NCBI GenBank assembly: GCA_018398815.1
Contig: CM031616.1
Span: forward strand, 72,156,353 to 72,220,352
DNA length: 64,000 bases
Reading direction: 5' to 3'
Source of the DNA: Conus ventricosus
Taxonomy: Eukaryota > Mollusca > Gastropoda > Neogastropoda > Conidae
Both the position numbers and the translations under genes were made by a program. The notes under the pieces are model-generated. The model searched no databases and was not told the origin of the DNA. It worked only from the letters and a program-made list of their open reading frames with translations. Shown here piece by piece: positions 23,365 through 34,699 of this stretch. Within the stretch, counting starts at the first letter, position 1; each line of letters begins with the position of its first letter.

Positions 23365-23644
23365 ATGCGCGCGCGTGTGTGTTGTTCTTTGATTTAACGC
23401 CTTTTCCACTTTAAAGTGATATTAGACAGTGTAACGAGCGTGTGTATGTGTGTGTGTGTGTGATGACACACTGTTACCCAGCGCGACAAAACACAGGGCT
23501 TACACATAATGAGACGCAGCCAAGTTCATAATAGGCCACTGAAAGTAACTCGTTCTAACATCCCCAAGACTAGTTACAGCGCTTATTTCCTTGGACCATT
23601 TTATGGTAGTGTATCCTGTTACCCACTTTTGAACGACTTGGTTG

Positions 23645-23925
23645 GTAAAGGTTAATTAAGTAACCTTTAAGTTTTTAATTAAGTTACCTCTAAGCGAGAG
23701 ATTTTAATTAAGCCACCCCAAGTTCTTAACCCAAGTCACTTCCAAGTTTTAATTATAAGTCACTCTAAATTCTTAATTAAGTCATCCTTAAGAACTTAAT
23801 TAAGTTTTAATTAAGTTACTTCAAGTTCTTAATAAGTTCTTGATTAAGTTCTTGATCAAGTTCTTAATAAGTTCTTGATTAAGTCATCCTTTAAGTACAA
23901 CCAAGTTCTTATTCAAGTTCTTATA
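23645..23925. repeat. Degenerate tandem repeat, unit about 20 bp (AAGTTCTTAATTAAGTCA-like)
   Basis: About a dozen imperfect units of TTAATTAAGT..., CAAGTTCTT... and AAGTCACTT... follow each other with drifting spacing. It looks like an old, decayed satellite rich in PacI-like TTAATTAA words. Confidence 0.8.
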
Positions 23926-23999
23926 ATTATCAAAAAAATACAATCTATGTTTTTATCTTAAATAGTAAATGTCTAATATAGTACACACACGCCTCAAAA

Positions 24000-24240
24000 A
24001 CACGTCATCACTGAGAATATCTTGCTCGGCGTTTTCTGCGCGAGATCGGTTAGCATAGATCTTAAGGAAGGTCTTACATCCGAAGCAACCGCATTGATTA
24101 CAATTCTGGTCTATGGAAATGTCTTTTATAGACTCCCTGTCTTTATTTATTGACTTTATATTTTATAATACGCCATGATCTATTTTTATTAAAAAAATTT
24201 AAAATTAAGTTCTTTAAAATATTATTACATTTCAAATGGA
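24000..24240. other. No recognised feature
   Basis: AT-rich sequence without coding signature, between the decayed satellite and the unrecognised ORF cluster. Confidence 0.4.
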
Positions 24241-24249
24241 TCAAAATGA

Positions 24250-24690
24250 TGCTTTGTTATTGGGGGGTTTTGGCGTGCTGGTGTCTTTTTCTGCATTTAG
24301 TGGCTCAGATTTTTTTGATAGCTTTCGTTTCTGTTGCCATTGTGTATATATTTTATAGCCATAATAACTGCCCCCAACAGCAGCAATGCGCCAAAAATGG
24401 CAACAGTTTTAGTTCAATATTCCATGAAGCTTTGGTGCCCTTGTATCACATGGAGTTTTTATAGCGGGCATTGAATCAACTTGTTCTGGCGTTGGCGGTG
24501 TTATGTTTTCATGATGAGTCATTTTCTGTAACATTAATTTTTTTTGTCTGTTCCACTCTGCTAATTTTTTTCCTGCTTCAACAGCCCAGGATTTTTAATG
24601 GCCTTCACCTGATTCAGCGTTTTCTGCTGATTTTCTGGCTTGGTTCTTTCTCCACCTGAATCAATGTTTCCTGGTTCTGATGATTTTCCA
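24250..24690 (-). pseudogene. Unrecognised basic/membrane protein remnant
   Basis: The minus-strand frames contain a lysine-rich segment (AVEAGKKLAEWNRQKK, near 24590-24545). After a frame change comes a hydrophobic stretch (VAIFGALLLLGAVIMAIKYI, near 24395-24336) that would be one membrane helix. A basic tail follows it. It lies directly downstream of the 24803-25117 frame on the same strand. I do not recognise the family. Coding is inferred from composition and from the coherent pattern of basic region, helix and basic tail. At least two frame changes make it a likely relic. Confidence 0.35.
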
Positions 24691-24802
24691 GCTCGTTCAT
24701 TTTGAAGGGAAAAAAAATCTATATGATTAAAAAGTTATTAATCCATGATTAATGGCGATAACAATGTTCCAAATCTGTAATATAAATCACACCCTAGAGA
24801 CT

Positions 24803-25117
24803 CTAATGTCTTTGTTTAAAACTGGATCTTGCGTTTAAATCATACGTAAGATCTTGTTCAGAATCAATGGGAGCAAATCTACTGACTAGTTTAGTGTACA
24901 AACTAAGAGCCGTTTGCCCCACACTTTTTACCATTCTCGACCCCAGCTGCGCTTCATACCTGTTATGATACTTTAAAATGTCTTGTGGCGACATCTGTTG
25001 AATCTGTTCAATGCTGAATTCAGTTCCGAGGAACTGTTTTGTTTTCCCACATGCTGCCAAAGAATACAACCTCTCCTTTTTGGGCATAATAGCTTGGTCA
25101 TCAGCTTGGTCATTCAT
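24803..25117 (-). CDS. Unrecognised ORF, 104 codons
   Basis: An open frame from ATG at 25117 encodes a charged, probably alpha-helical protein (MNDQADDQAIMPKKERLY... to ...APIDSEQDLTYDLNA). Its middle part (QDILKYHNRYEAQLGSRMV) is non-repetitive and looks like real protein. The end may be frameshifted: the alternative frame after DLN reads DPVLNKDIRVSRV. Its 5' end faces the plus-strand ORF at 25207 across only 89 bp, a head-to-head arrangement that could share one promoter. I know of no firm family assignment. A large virus-like mobile element is one possible source; that is inference. Confidence 0.45.
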   Translation of the reverse strand: MNDQADDQAIMPKKERLYSLAACGKTKQFLGTEFSIEQIQQMSPQDILKYHNRYEAQLGSRMVKSVGQTALSLYTKLVSRFAPIDSEQDLTYDLNARSSFKQRH

Positions 25118-25206
25118 AAGTTCAGGAAGGTTTAGGCTGCCTTGTAGCTGTAGGAGATCATCATGTTCATGTTTTTTAATAATTATAATTATTTTATTTT
25201 CTAAAA

Positions 25207-25383
25207 ATGAGCACCGAAAAAACTGTTGCTAACCTTGTATACCATTCTGCTGTTATTGGTGGTCTAAGTGTAGGATACTCAATGCTTGGTAAAAGCTTGT
25301 TAAGAATTAAACCAGCAGATCTTGGCAAACTAGACTTTGAGGATTCAGCAAAGCTAATTGCTATCATTGCAGCTTCGGAGTTT
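25207..25383 (+). CDS. Unrecognised ORF, truncated by the assembly gap
   Basis: 59 codons are visible before the N run: MSTEKTVANLVYHSAVIGGL... followed by KPADLGKLDFEDSAKLIAII. Two segments are hydrophobic enough to be membrane helices or a buried core: VYHSAVIGGLSVGYSMLG and KLIAIIAASEF. The composition is protein-like and not repeat-derived. It is divergent from the 24803-25117 frame. Function is unknown. The C-terminal part is lost in the 100-N gap and is not found on the far side. Confidence 0.45.
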
Positions 25384-25483
25384 NNNNNNNNNNNNNNNNN
25401 NNNNNNNNNNNNNNNNNNNNNNNNNNNNNNNNNNNNNNNNNNNNNNNNNNNNNNNNNNNNNNNNNNNNNNNNNNNNNNNNNNN
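25384..25483. other. Assembly gap (100 N)
   Basis: Exactly 100 unknown bases, the usual placeholder for a gap of unknown length. Coding frames that run through it are not real. Confidence 1.
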
Positions 25484-27431
25484 AAGGAACCTTCTTGCAG
25501 GATGAGTGACCCTGCACTGCACTTACCGTTAAGACCCCCCTGTCAGGTGTACTCGCATGTACAGTCGCTTCAATTACTAAAAAGTTCAAAAAAAGTAAAA
25601 GTTCTGGATGCTGAAGGTTGCGGCCAGCTATGGCCTCCAAAGCTGACAGCGAATCCGACAGAACCAGAAAGTCCCTCTTTGAAGAATGTGAGATTATCTT
25701 CAAAGCCAAAACCAGAGCAGTAAGTTCAGCAGAATAGACAGAAGCATCTGAATGAATATGTTCCAACAGTATCTGAGAAGGAGCCCCAGGGCAATAGGCT
25801 GCACAGGCCACTCCATCTTCAGACTTGGAACCGTCAGTAAAAACTTTTTGACAGGATGGGAATTTCAAACAGAGCTCAGCATACAATGCCTTGTACGCCA
25901 GAGAGCTGGTAGACTCTTTGCGAAAAGCTGCAAGATCAAAACGAATCTCTGGTGTGAAGAAGGTCCACGGTGGTTGATCCGGAAACTTGGAAAATCAGAT
26001 ACTACACCTAGGTCTAGACCTGCATTCCGCACGTGAGGCTGCATACGAAGACCAAACGGCGGAATACATTTAGGGTTGTTTTCAAACTTACTTTGGAACG
26101 GAGGGTCAAAGACACAGTCATAGGCAGGGTTTCTGGTTCCGAGAACAGTCTGATGTAATAATTCAAAGACAGTTTCAGCCTGCGGTTGGACAGTGAAGGT
26201 TCACCCGCAGAGGCCTCTGCGTACAGGCTGTAGACAGGGGTGGTGCGGAACGCTCCAAGACAGAGACGAAGCCCTTGATGGTGGATAGGGTCCAAGAGTT
26301 TGAGGTAAGAAGATCGTGCGGAGCCATACACAGCACAACCGTAGTCCAGTTTGGAACGGACCAGGGCTCTGTAGAGGTGCAACAAAGTTTTCTTATCAGC
26401 GCCCCAGTCGGTGTGCGCTACGACCCGCAGAATATTCAGTGCTTTCTGGCAAGCAGTTTTGAGGTTTTTAATATGGCTGAGAAAGTTAAGTTTTTGGTCA
26501 AAATGACTCCCAGAAATTTGGCCTCTTTAACAGCTGGAATCGGAGATTTCCCTACTTGAAGTTCAGGATCTGGAAAAAACTGACGGAAATTATGGAAGTG
26601 AATACACTGCGTCTTTGTTGGAGAAAAGGTGAAACCGTTTTCATCTGCCCACCGATGGATTTTATCTACGCAAAGCTGGAGCCTGCGCTGGACACTCGGG
26701 TACAGGCTTCCAGTTGCGTAGACAGCAAAATCATCCACAAACAATGAGCAGTCTGAACCCTGCTGAACTGATTGAACAATGTTGTTGATTTTAATACTAA
26801 AGAGGGCAGGAGACAGTATGCTCCCCTGTGGAACACCCAACTCCTGCTCGTGGACATCAGAGAGAGTGGTGCCAACCCGGACCTGAAACTGTCGTTCTGC
26901 CAAAAAATTTTGAATAAAAAGCGGAAGATGACCTCGAAAACCCAGATCGTGGAGATCATGAAGTATCCCCGACTTCCAGGTGGTATCGTAGGCCTTCTCC
27001 AAGTCGAAGAAAATTGCCACTGCATGCTGTTTGTTCAGAAAGGCGTTCCGAAGTGTAGATTCCAGACGAATCAAATGGTCAACTGTAGTCCTATGTTTTG
27101 CGGAAACCACACTGTTCTTTCGCCAAAAGGCCAAATCGGTTCGAGTTTCCACATGAGCCTAGCGTTGACCATTTTCTCCATCAATTTGCAGACACAGCTG
27201 GTCAAAGCTATGGACGGTAGTTTGATGGATTAGAAAGATCTTTTCCAGGTTTGGGGATGGGAATAATAAGGGCTTTCCGCCAAGAGGGTGGAAAGAAACC
27301 TGTAGTCCACACATGGTTGTATACCTGTAGCAGTATGTTCAGACCTTCTTGCGGAAGATGTTTCAACAGTTGATAATGAATTTCATCCATACCTGGAGAA
27401 GAATCGCTGCAAGAAAGTAAGGCAGATTTTC

Positions 27432-27436
27432 AGCTC
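27432..27436. repeat. Target duplication AGCTC, left copy
   Basis: AGCTC here and at 29789-29793. Removing the insert plus one copy restores the LINE sequence exactly as in copy B. Confidence 0.9.
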
Positions 27437-29788
27437 TGTCACGGTCGGATATCCTGCCCCTATGCGTTTTTGTTTTTATACTGGCTTTTAACCCTCCGCC
27501 TTTCCCCATCCTCAATATAACCTGTCCTCTCTTTACCTATGTAGTGTGGCGTTTTCTTTTAGCCCGAGATTTTTTTCGTTCTTTCCCCTAGTAGTATAGC
27601 TTGTTCAACCTCCTTCCTTCCTCCTGCACGTGGTTCTGGCCTCAGCCATGTTCTGCAGAATTGGGGAGATTCAGGCAGTTCACGTGGGCCGGCTATGAAT
27701 TTAGTTAATGGGAGGTTTGCCAGCGGCTTGAAACCGGAGTTTGGTCAGCCACTTGCAAGTCAGACCTGCTACAGTTCGGAGAGCTCTCTCTCCTCTGGCC
27801 AGAACTTTCCGTGGGTCAGCTTCGTTGCTGGGTAGTTCCCCTTCGTTGTGGGACTTGGGCTTCCTGGGATGGGACGCCATCCTTCGCTGGTTGGGCGTCT
27901 GACTAGGCTCTCCATCCACAAGCTTGTTGGTAAGTTTTTAGTACTCTCGAATTAAAACGTTGAGTCGCGCGTTTCTCGTCGCCCCGTGATAGAATGCTTT
28001 GTTTCAAATTTACTTATCTTCAAAATTACTTCAAACTCTCGGAAGAGAACATTTCTATCTTTTTGTACTCGGGTTTATTTGCCACTAGCTTCGGGTCACG
28101 ACAACGAGCAATGGCGGAATTGTTCGTTTGTAAACGGGTTTTTAGGTTTGCAGAGTCCTTTTTTATATATAGCTATCTTAGATTTTCCCCCGTGCGATCT
28201 TCCTGCTATCACTCGCTTTCCCGTTCCCGTGTTGCCTGTGTCGTCACGTCGAGCGCGAAGGGTGCGGCCGTCAAGTCTTAATATTTTCTTTTGGTTGCCC
28301 TTTCTATGTTTCTTGTTCGCTATATTTTTTTTCCCTCCTTCCGTTTTATAGTAAATTCATATGGGAGTTGAAAGAATGGTTTTAAAGCCACAATTCTGTA
28401 GTAGCAATGTTACCAGTTTATGCTGTAATATTTCTGAATGTCATAAGTTATAATTTGCAAAGTTTACTAAGGTAAGCTAAGGAAAGTTTTTAGGGCCCAA
28501 AACCCCTCATCTCAAAAGTGAGAGGATAAGACAAAGGGGGAAAAAGGACAGTCTGAGTTGAAATGTTATGTCGGTTTTTATAATATGTAATGTGTGCGAC
28601 ATTACTCTTACGTAGACTGACTTCCCTCTCTTTTGCACCTTCAACTTACTTTCCCTTCCTGGTGACACCTTTTTTCTTTCTTTTCCCACTCTCTTACCGA
28701 CCAAGTTTTCTGTATCACTTGCTTGGCTTTACTTTGGTCTTTGTTTTCTTGTCTATTTCTCTCCCCTTCCTGTAAGTCTACCTTTTGGTTTTTTTTTCTT
28801 TCTACATTTTCATCTCCAACTTGACATGTTATGGAGTCCTATTTGATTTGGTTTCTTTTTCTTGACCACTGACCTCTGTACTACCTCCCCACTGACAAAC
28901 TGACCAGTGCAATCAACGGGCGGAAACATAATTTTAATCGAGGCTTTAGGGCTTCTTTTGTTTTGTTCTTGGGTTTGTGCGCACCTTGGCTCGCACACTG
29001 GGCGTGTGCGATCCCTCCTGCCTTCGACCGTTTGAGGGTGTTTGGACAGCCGGGACGGATCCAGCAACCGGGCGGACCTCGATCCGGAGGACTGCGATCC
29101 GTTTGACTCGACCTCTTCAGTGCAACCTCTTCAGTGACGTGGTCTTCTGTGGGGCCACCCTCCAGTAACCCAGTCCTGTCAATGTGTTGGTGACCACTTA
29201 AGTGACTGTTCGGGCCACACTCCAAGACTTCGCCAGGGCATTTCTGAGAACATTGGAGCCAGGCTCCGAAAGATAAGTGGTGGACAGATTATGTTGTGTC
29301 ATGTGAGGGTGCATGTCAGTGTGTCATTTTTTTTTTTAACTTGAATTGAGGTGTAGGGTTTTTTTTTTGTGGGTTTTTCTTTCTTTTTTTTTTTAATCGT
29401 CTGAGATTAGGCCCTGTTCTGTTGGTTTATTATTTTGTTCCTTTTCTTCTTTCCTCACTTCATTTATAATAGCGGGTTGGGAGGGAGATTAGCTGGGCAA
29501 ACCCTGGGAGTTTGGGTTTTTTCCATTTGTTTTGTCCCTAGGATTAGGTAGCCTCTTGTAATCCAGTCTTCTTCTTTACCCCACTTTCTGTTATTCTGTC
29601 TTTCTTCCCTCTTCTTGTATTTATCCCAACCCCACTTAGAGTGTGAGCGTGAGTGAAGCGATTGTTTTGTGTATAAATATTATTTGTGTGTGTACGTCCC
29701 GGGTTCTTGTGCTTTCCGGTGAGTGTGGTGTGAGTGCCTGACTCTACTCTCCCTGTGGGACGGACAGTCGGGACATCCCGTCTTGACA
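27437..29788. mobile_element. Solo-LTR-like insertion, 2352 bp, with 5-bp target duplication
   Basis: The insert begins TGTCACGGTC and ends CGTCTTGACA. TG...CA ends with a 5-bp duplication are the signature of LTR-retroelement integration. No pol domains and no second internal copy of the ends are seen, so it reads as a solo LTR left by recombination between two LTRs. At 2.35 kb it would be a long LTR. The outer 20 bp also form an imperfect inverted repeat (about 14 of 20), so an atypical DNA element is not excluded. Short frames inside are not convincing. Confidence 0.75.
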
Positions 29789-29799
29789 AGCTCGTTTAA

Positions 29800-31095
29800 C
29801 GTGATAAGGAAGATTGTAGTCTTCCATGTTGTCGACGAAAAGTTGCAGGGTGATTTTTCTTTTAGGGCTTTGTTTTTGACAAAAGTGGCTGATTTGTTAA
29901 AGAAGGAGGAAATTCTTTTGAATGGTTGAAGCCAGCAGATTAGCAACTGCTTTTTTGTTGTTTATTAAAGAGTCAGAAAACTTGAGATGGTTCACAGTGG
30001 GACAGGTGTTCTTCCCTTTGATTTTCTTAATGATGTTCCACACTTTTTTCTTGGAAGTTTTCGATGTCAGCCTGGAGCAGAAGCTTCTCCAGGACCGCGT
30101 TTACTGATTTTAAAAGTGTGTCTCGATTTGGCACGGAGTTTTTGATGGGCTCGAGCGTTGGGACCCGAAGGTCGTTGGTATACCTGACGCTGAGCCCGTT
30201 TTCGAACTTTGGAAATTTGTTGGCAGTCTGAATCAAACCAGGGTGTTTTTGGCATTTGAAGTTTATCGGAAGACACTGGAATACAAACTTTAGCACACTT
30301 GATCATAGTGTTTGTCAGTGATTCTGCTGGGTCCGGACTCTGAAGAAAGTCAGTGTCCTGGAATTCTTTAGAAATAGTGGCTGCAAATAGATCCCAGTTT
30401 GCTTTCTTATAATTTAGATGTTGAGAGACAGAGACGTGTTCAGTTATTACAGGTTGTAGAAGGACAGGGAAACGGTCACTTCCGTGCAGATTGTCATGGA
30501 CAGACCACTCATAGTCCAGGACCAGCGAGGGGTCACAAACCGACAAATCTAAACACGAAAGTGAACCTGTGGAAGAGTGGAGGTAGTTGCAGATCCGTCG
30601 TTCGACAACACAAATCCAAATCCGAAAGGACATCCTCAATTAGCAGACCTCTGGATGACGTACGGACACTACCCCAAAGAGGATTGTGACCGTTAAAGTC
30701 ACCCAACAGCAAAAAAGTCGAGGAAGTTCTTCTATCAGACTGACAAGGTCCTGACGACAAACCGGGACAGAAGGAGGTAAATAAGAGAACAGATTGTCAC
30801 AGTCTTGTGGAAGTGACTCTCGCAGCAACAGCTTGAAGGGAGGTAGACAGAGCGACAGGACTATACAGTAGAGTTTTGTGTATAAGAAGGGCAACACCGC
30901 CCGACCGTCCCAACGTGGATGGTTGTGCAGGATTTGAAAGAATATTAAAGCCAGAAAGAGTCAAGGTCTTCTGGCTTTGAATTTGAGTTTCCTGAAGAGC
31001 CACGACGGAAGGTTTTATAGATTGGCACAAAGCTGCAGCTCCTCAAAGTTGGAATTTAGTCCACGGATATTCCAATGGAATATTGTATTATCCAT
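29800..31095 (-). pseudogene. ORF2 5' part (endonuclease, RT start) of LINE copy C
   Basis: It starts at MDNTIFHWN (31095) and shows QSIKPSVVALQETQIQ, LLGDFNGHNPLWGS, LVLDYEWSVHDNLHGSD and then the linker to the RT. Frames break near 30640-30760, 30296 and 29950. The rest of ORF2 lies beyond the solo-LTR-like insertion at 25580-27436, with the FFDLEKAYDTTW, FVDDFAVYA and FTDGSK blocks. Confidence 0.88.
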
Positions 31096-31121
31096 GGTGC
31101 AGAGGGCGAAAAGGAGAGAGA

Positions 31122-32436
31122 TCAGGTCATCTCCTCTTCAACGTCTGGTGCTAAAGGTGTAAATTTATTTGAGGTTGTACTGGACTGTGTTGGTCTTCAG
31201 ACCTGCTGGCAGACTTGCCAACAGGTGAAGAAGGAGGTCTGGATTTGGGAGACGGTGGGAGGCTTCTTCCTCATCTCCACCATCTCCACACTGGGTTGAA
31301 CTCCCTTGCCCGCACGGGCACTGGACAGAGGAGTTTCGAGGGGGAATTGCTGGTTTTTTAATCTGCCCAGCAGCAGATGTTGTAGACTGCTGGGCAGTCT
31401 GAGGGGTGGCGGATTTTTTGCCTCCACCAGGGCAGTCATTTGGGTTGGAAGGTGGTGGACCTGCTTCCACCAGAGTTTGACAGTTCTTCCTTGCAGTGTC
31501 TTCGAAAACGTAAAGTCATCAGTCTGACAGCAGACTGATCGAGTGGGAATTGTGGGAACTTTCTTTACAGCCGAAGCATAGGAAGAGGCTGTCGGCGTCT
31601 GACTGCCCACAACCTGCTTGCGGGCCTCAAAAAAGGAAATTTTCTTTTCAGTTTTTATTCTTTGAATAGTGGATTCCCTGAATCCAAAGAGGACAGTTTC
31701 GTGAAGAGGAGGGATGGTTGCCACCGCAGTTAGCACAATGTGCGGATCTTGACACGGCCCATCATGGTTGCCTTGCAGCAAACACCGCATACCTCTTGCC
31801 CTGAACAGCGGTCCCTGACATGGCCAAACTTCTGGCACACTGAAGCACCTCAACGGGACGGAACATATAACTGAACACGAACATTCAAGTAACCAACTTT
31901 GATGACCGGAGGCAGCACAGGGTTGCAGAAGGTCAGAAAGAGGGTGTTGGTGGTCACTCTCTCTGAACCTTTCTTTACCGTCACCCTGCGCACCTCCGTC
32001 ACACCCTGGGACGCCAGCTCCGTCTTAATTTCTGCCTCTGATACACCAGATAAATCCCGGCAGCGAATCACGCCCTTTGATGAATTCAATTGTTTGTGGG
32101 AGTTACCCTGATCTCCCTGTCCACAAGTTTCGTTGCCTTCAGCACTGTTCAGATTGTTTTTGGTGATTTACACTGAATAAGAAACGAACCATTCCTCAAC
32201 CTCTTGATGGACCCAGGGTCACCTGCTATACCTTGAAAGCCCTTTTGAATAGCAAAAGGGCTCAGAGCTGAAAGGGGTCTTTCCTGCTCCGTCCCTTCCA
32301 TCACGAGCCAGGAAGCCCAGAAACCTGTCTTCTGTCTAACCTCTGTATCAGAATCACTGTCAGTATCAAAATCCCCTGAAATAGGGGAAGCTGCCTTCCT
32401 TTTCTTCTTGGGGGGAATGTTTTTTGAAAAAGCCAT
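31122..32436 (-). pseudogene. ORF1 (Gag-like, CCHC) of LINE copy C
   Basis: It starts at MAFSKNIPPKKKRKAASPIS (32436): a basic, nuclear-signal-like start followed by an acidic run, DFDTDSDSDTEV. The zinc-knuckle region (about 31880-31700) is frameshifted relative to copy B but keeps the QKFGHVRDRC-equivalent bases. It ends at TGA 31122-31124, 27 nt before ORF2. This copy preserves the N-terminus best of the three. Confidence 0.8.
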
Positions 32437-33171
32437 AGTAAATTTATGATGCTTCATCTCTCCTTACCCACCCACCTTGGAGTCCAACTAAGGGGCCAGG
32501 GCCAAGAAACCAATGTCTTGACCCCTTCCAGGCTTCGGGAGAGACATACGACAAACAGAAGCCACCAACCCTATCCCCCTGATCATGCTCAACTCCCGGG
32601 AACAGAGAGCTGAGCACTGCAGGGGTTTACTTGGCCAGTAGGGGACTGTCTGTCTTGACCCAGCCCCAAGAAGGGGAGCCGATTAGTACACCCAGGCCAA
32701 AGTGTACTCCCTGTCTAGGAGAGGTCCGAGCCAAAGTGATGTGTTGAGAGCGCTGGCCCTCTCAATCACCAGGATCTCATTCCCCTCCGACACAGGTCGC
32801 ACCGCACGGCAAACACGGCGGATCTTAAGGAGACCACAGAGAGAAAAGGAGTGTGGAAAAGAAGACTTGAAGGGGAGACGAAGATAGAAAAGGGCCAAAT
32901 AGGAAGGCAGAAACAAGAAAGGAGAAAGGCGGGTTACTCTTAACTTAGTCAGGATCCTCACCCTTAGCCTATCTGACATGGGAAGCCCTACCAGGGGCAT
33001 CAACTCCTTTCCACGTTACGCTTAGGCCAGACAGCATCTTGACTTCTCAGGCCTAGAAGCAATTGGAAAAAAAAACAGCCTATCTCTAAGTATTGATGCC
33101 CCGCCAGCAAAGCCTAAGGATCACAGGACCACGCAAGCCCTCCGACCACGACAAGGTCGCAACCCCCGGAG

Positions 33172-33173
<2 letters not shown>

Positions 33174-33230
<57 letters not shown>
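33174..33230. repeat. (TG)n microsatellite at the 5' end of LINE copy C
   Basis: A pure TG tract of about 28 repeats that begins within three bases of the LINE end. Confidence 0.95.
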
Positions 33231-33233
<3 letters not shown>

Positions 33234-33349
33234 GATGTTTAGCAGTCTTTAATATTCTGCTTTCATTTGGTGGAGGATTGCTACCTTTTTGGTGATGTGT
33301 GTCTTTTCTAAAGTGTGGTTTATGCGATTTCCCTTGCTCAATCGACGGG

Positions 33350-33466
33350 GATTTTTTTTTTTTTTTTTCTTTTTTTTTCTAATTTATTTATTTATTTTTT
33401 TCTCTTCTCCAAATTGTTCACATCCACACAGTTTTCTTTTTGACCACAGCTTATGTGTCTCCGCCG

Positions 33467-33515
<49 letters not shown>

Positions 33516-33520
33516 TTCCC
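33350..33520. repeat. Poly(T) and 49-nt poly(C) tracts
   Basis: T-rich runs at 33350-33405 are followed by a pure C run at 33467-33515. The proline-, phenylalanine- and cysteine-rich frames across them are artefacts. Confidence 0.9.
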
Positions 33521-34480
33521 CACCGAGATTTAATGCACGTGCACACATTCGCCTAGTATTGCACAGCGGACAACGTTTTGTATTGGTTTACACTCCTTAC
33601 AAAATAGTACTTTTTTGTTGCTGTTGTTGTTGTTGTTGTTGTGCCAATTGCTAACTTTTTATTTTGTTCTTGTTGTGTGTGTGTGTGTGAGGTTAAAGTT
33701 CATTTGATCCCCCCCCCCACACTGACAGGTACAAGTGTGGATGTGTTCAGGGTGTTATAAAAACCAAAGTTGCTAACTAGTAGTTCTTTTTCAGATGTTA
33801 GGTCAGCTCATGGCTTGCATGTCTAATATATTTTGTTATTTACCATGCATAACGCAAGCACATATATTGATGTGTTCATGGTTTTATAAAAACCAAAGTT
33901 CATACCAATAAATCTCTCCCCCTCTCTCTCTCTCTCTCTCATGCGCTTTATTTAAGTTGGGTGGTTGAAAGCTTTTGACGGATAAAATTACTAGCTTCCT
34001 GCACTAGGGTACCTAGTTCCAATTTCGCTCACTTTAACTCGGTCACACAGATTCGAGGTTACTGTGCTTAGAACACTCTGCCTGCGTGCGTTGGTGGTGC
34101 TTTCCAGCAACACTGACCAATCAGCAGGCGTTTCAGACGCTCTGCAGTGTGTCAACTCATGAATATTCATCAGGAAAGGGTTATAGCCTACCACACCGGT
34201 GTTGGTGCAAATTCGCTTACCCCCCATACAATTTCGCTCATTTCATGTTTCAATTTCGCTCTCTGTTGCCTGCTTGGTCTAAATGCTGCATTTGTGTAGC
34301 AATGAAGAACAAACCAGTTTATTTTGCCGATAATTCTTGTTAATCTGTGATTCTTTAAGATCTGAAGATCCAGGCAATGTGTTTGATAGTTGATTTGTTG
34401 TTATACAGGAGAAAGTGGTGCATTCTGACCCACTGTATGTACATACACGCACTCTTATATCACTCACACATACACTCACA

Positions 34481-34511
<31 letters not shown>

Positions 34512-34690
34512 CAACACACACACAAAGCAACAAGGTGTTATACATTTCAAACTTTATAATCTTCAAAACTTGAACTTGAAAACTTGAACTTGAAAATGAA
34601 AATCAACCTGAAACCACAACAAGAAAAGGACCAGTAAAATCAGCACAGATAACATACAATCATGCAATCCAGAATAGCAATGTTCACAAA
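33521..34690. other. Intronic sequence with simple repeats, no gene seen
   Basis: It holds (GTT)n at about 33617-33642, a C run near 33709, (CT)n at about 33919-33941 and (CA)n at about 34460-34525. The word AATTTCGCTC recurs several times between 34020 and 34260. A 35-bp phrase ending TATAAAAACCAAAGTT occurs near 33740 and 33870. Confidence 0.6.
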
Positions 34691-34699
34691 TCAATGGGA

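Larger units (their letters stand above)
25580..33172 (-). mobile_element. I/Nimb-type LINE, copy C, interrupted by a 2.35-kb insertion
   Basis: Same family and orientation as copy B and very close to it in sequence. Segment 1 (25580-27436) holds most of the RNase H and the RT end. Segment 2 (29789-33172) holds the RT start, endonuclease, ORF1 and 5' UTR. The insertion at 27437-29788 lies between them in the early RT. The 3' end is missing: homology stops at about 25580, within RNase H, near the assembly gap. The 5' end (33172) runs straight into a (TG)n array. Frame breaks occur throughout. Confidence 0.93.

Noticed and set aside
25194..25886. A 230-codon minus-strand protein crossing the N gap
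   Set aside because: The gap is 100 unknown bases. The part above it is LINE RNase H and the part below is unrelated, so the join is artificial.
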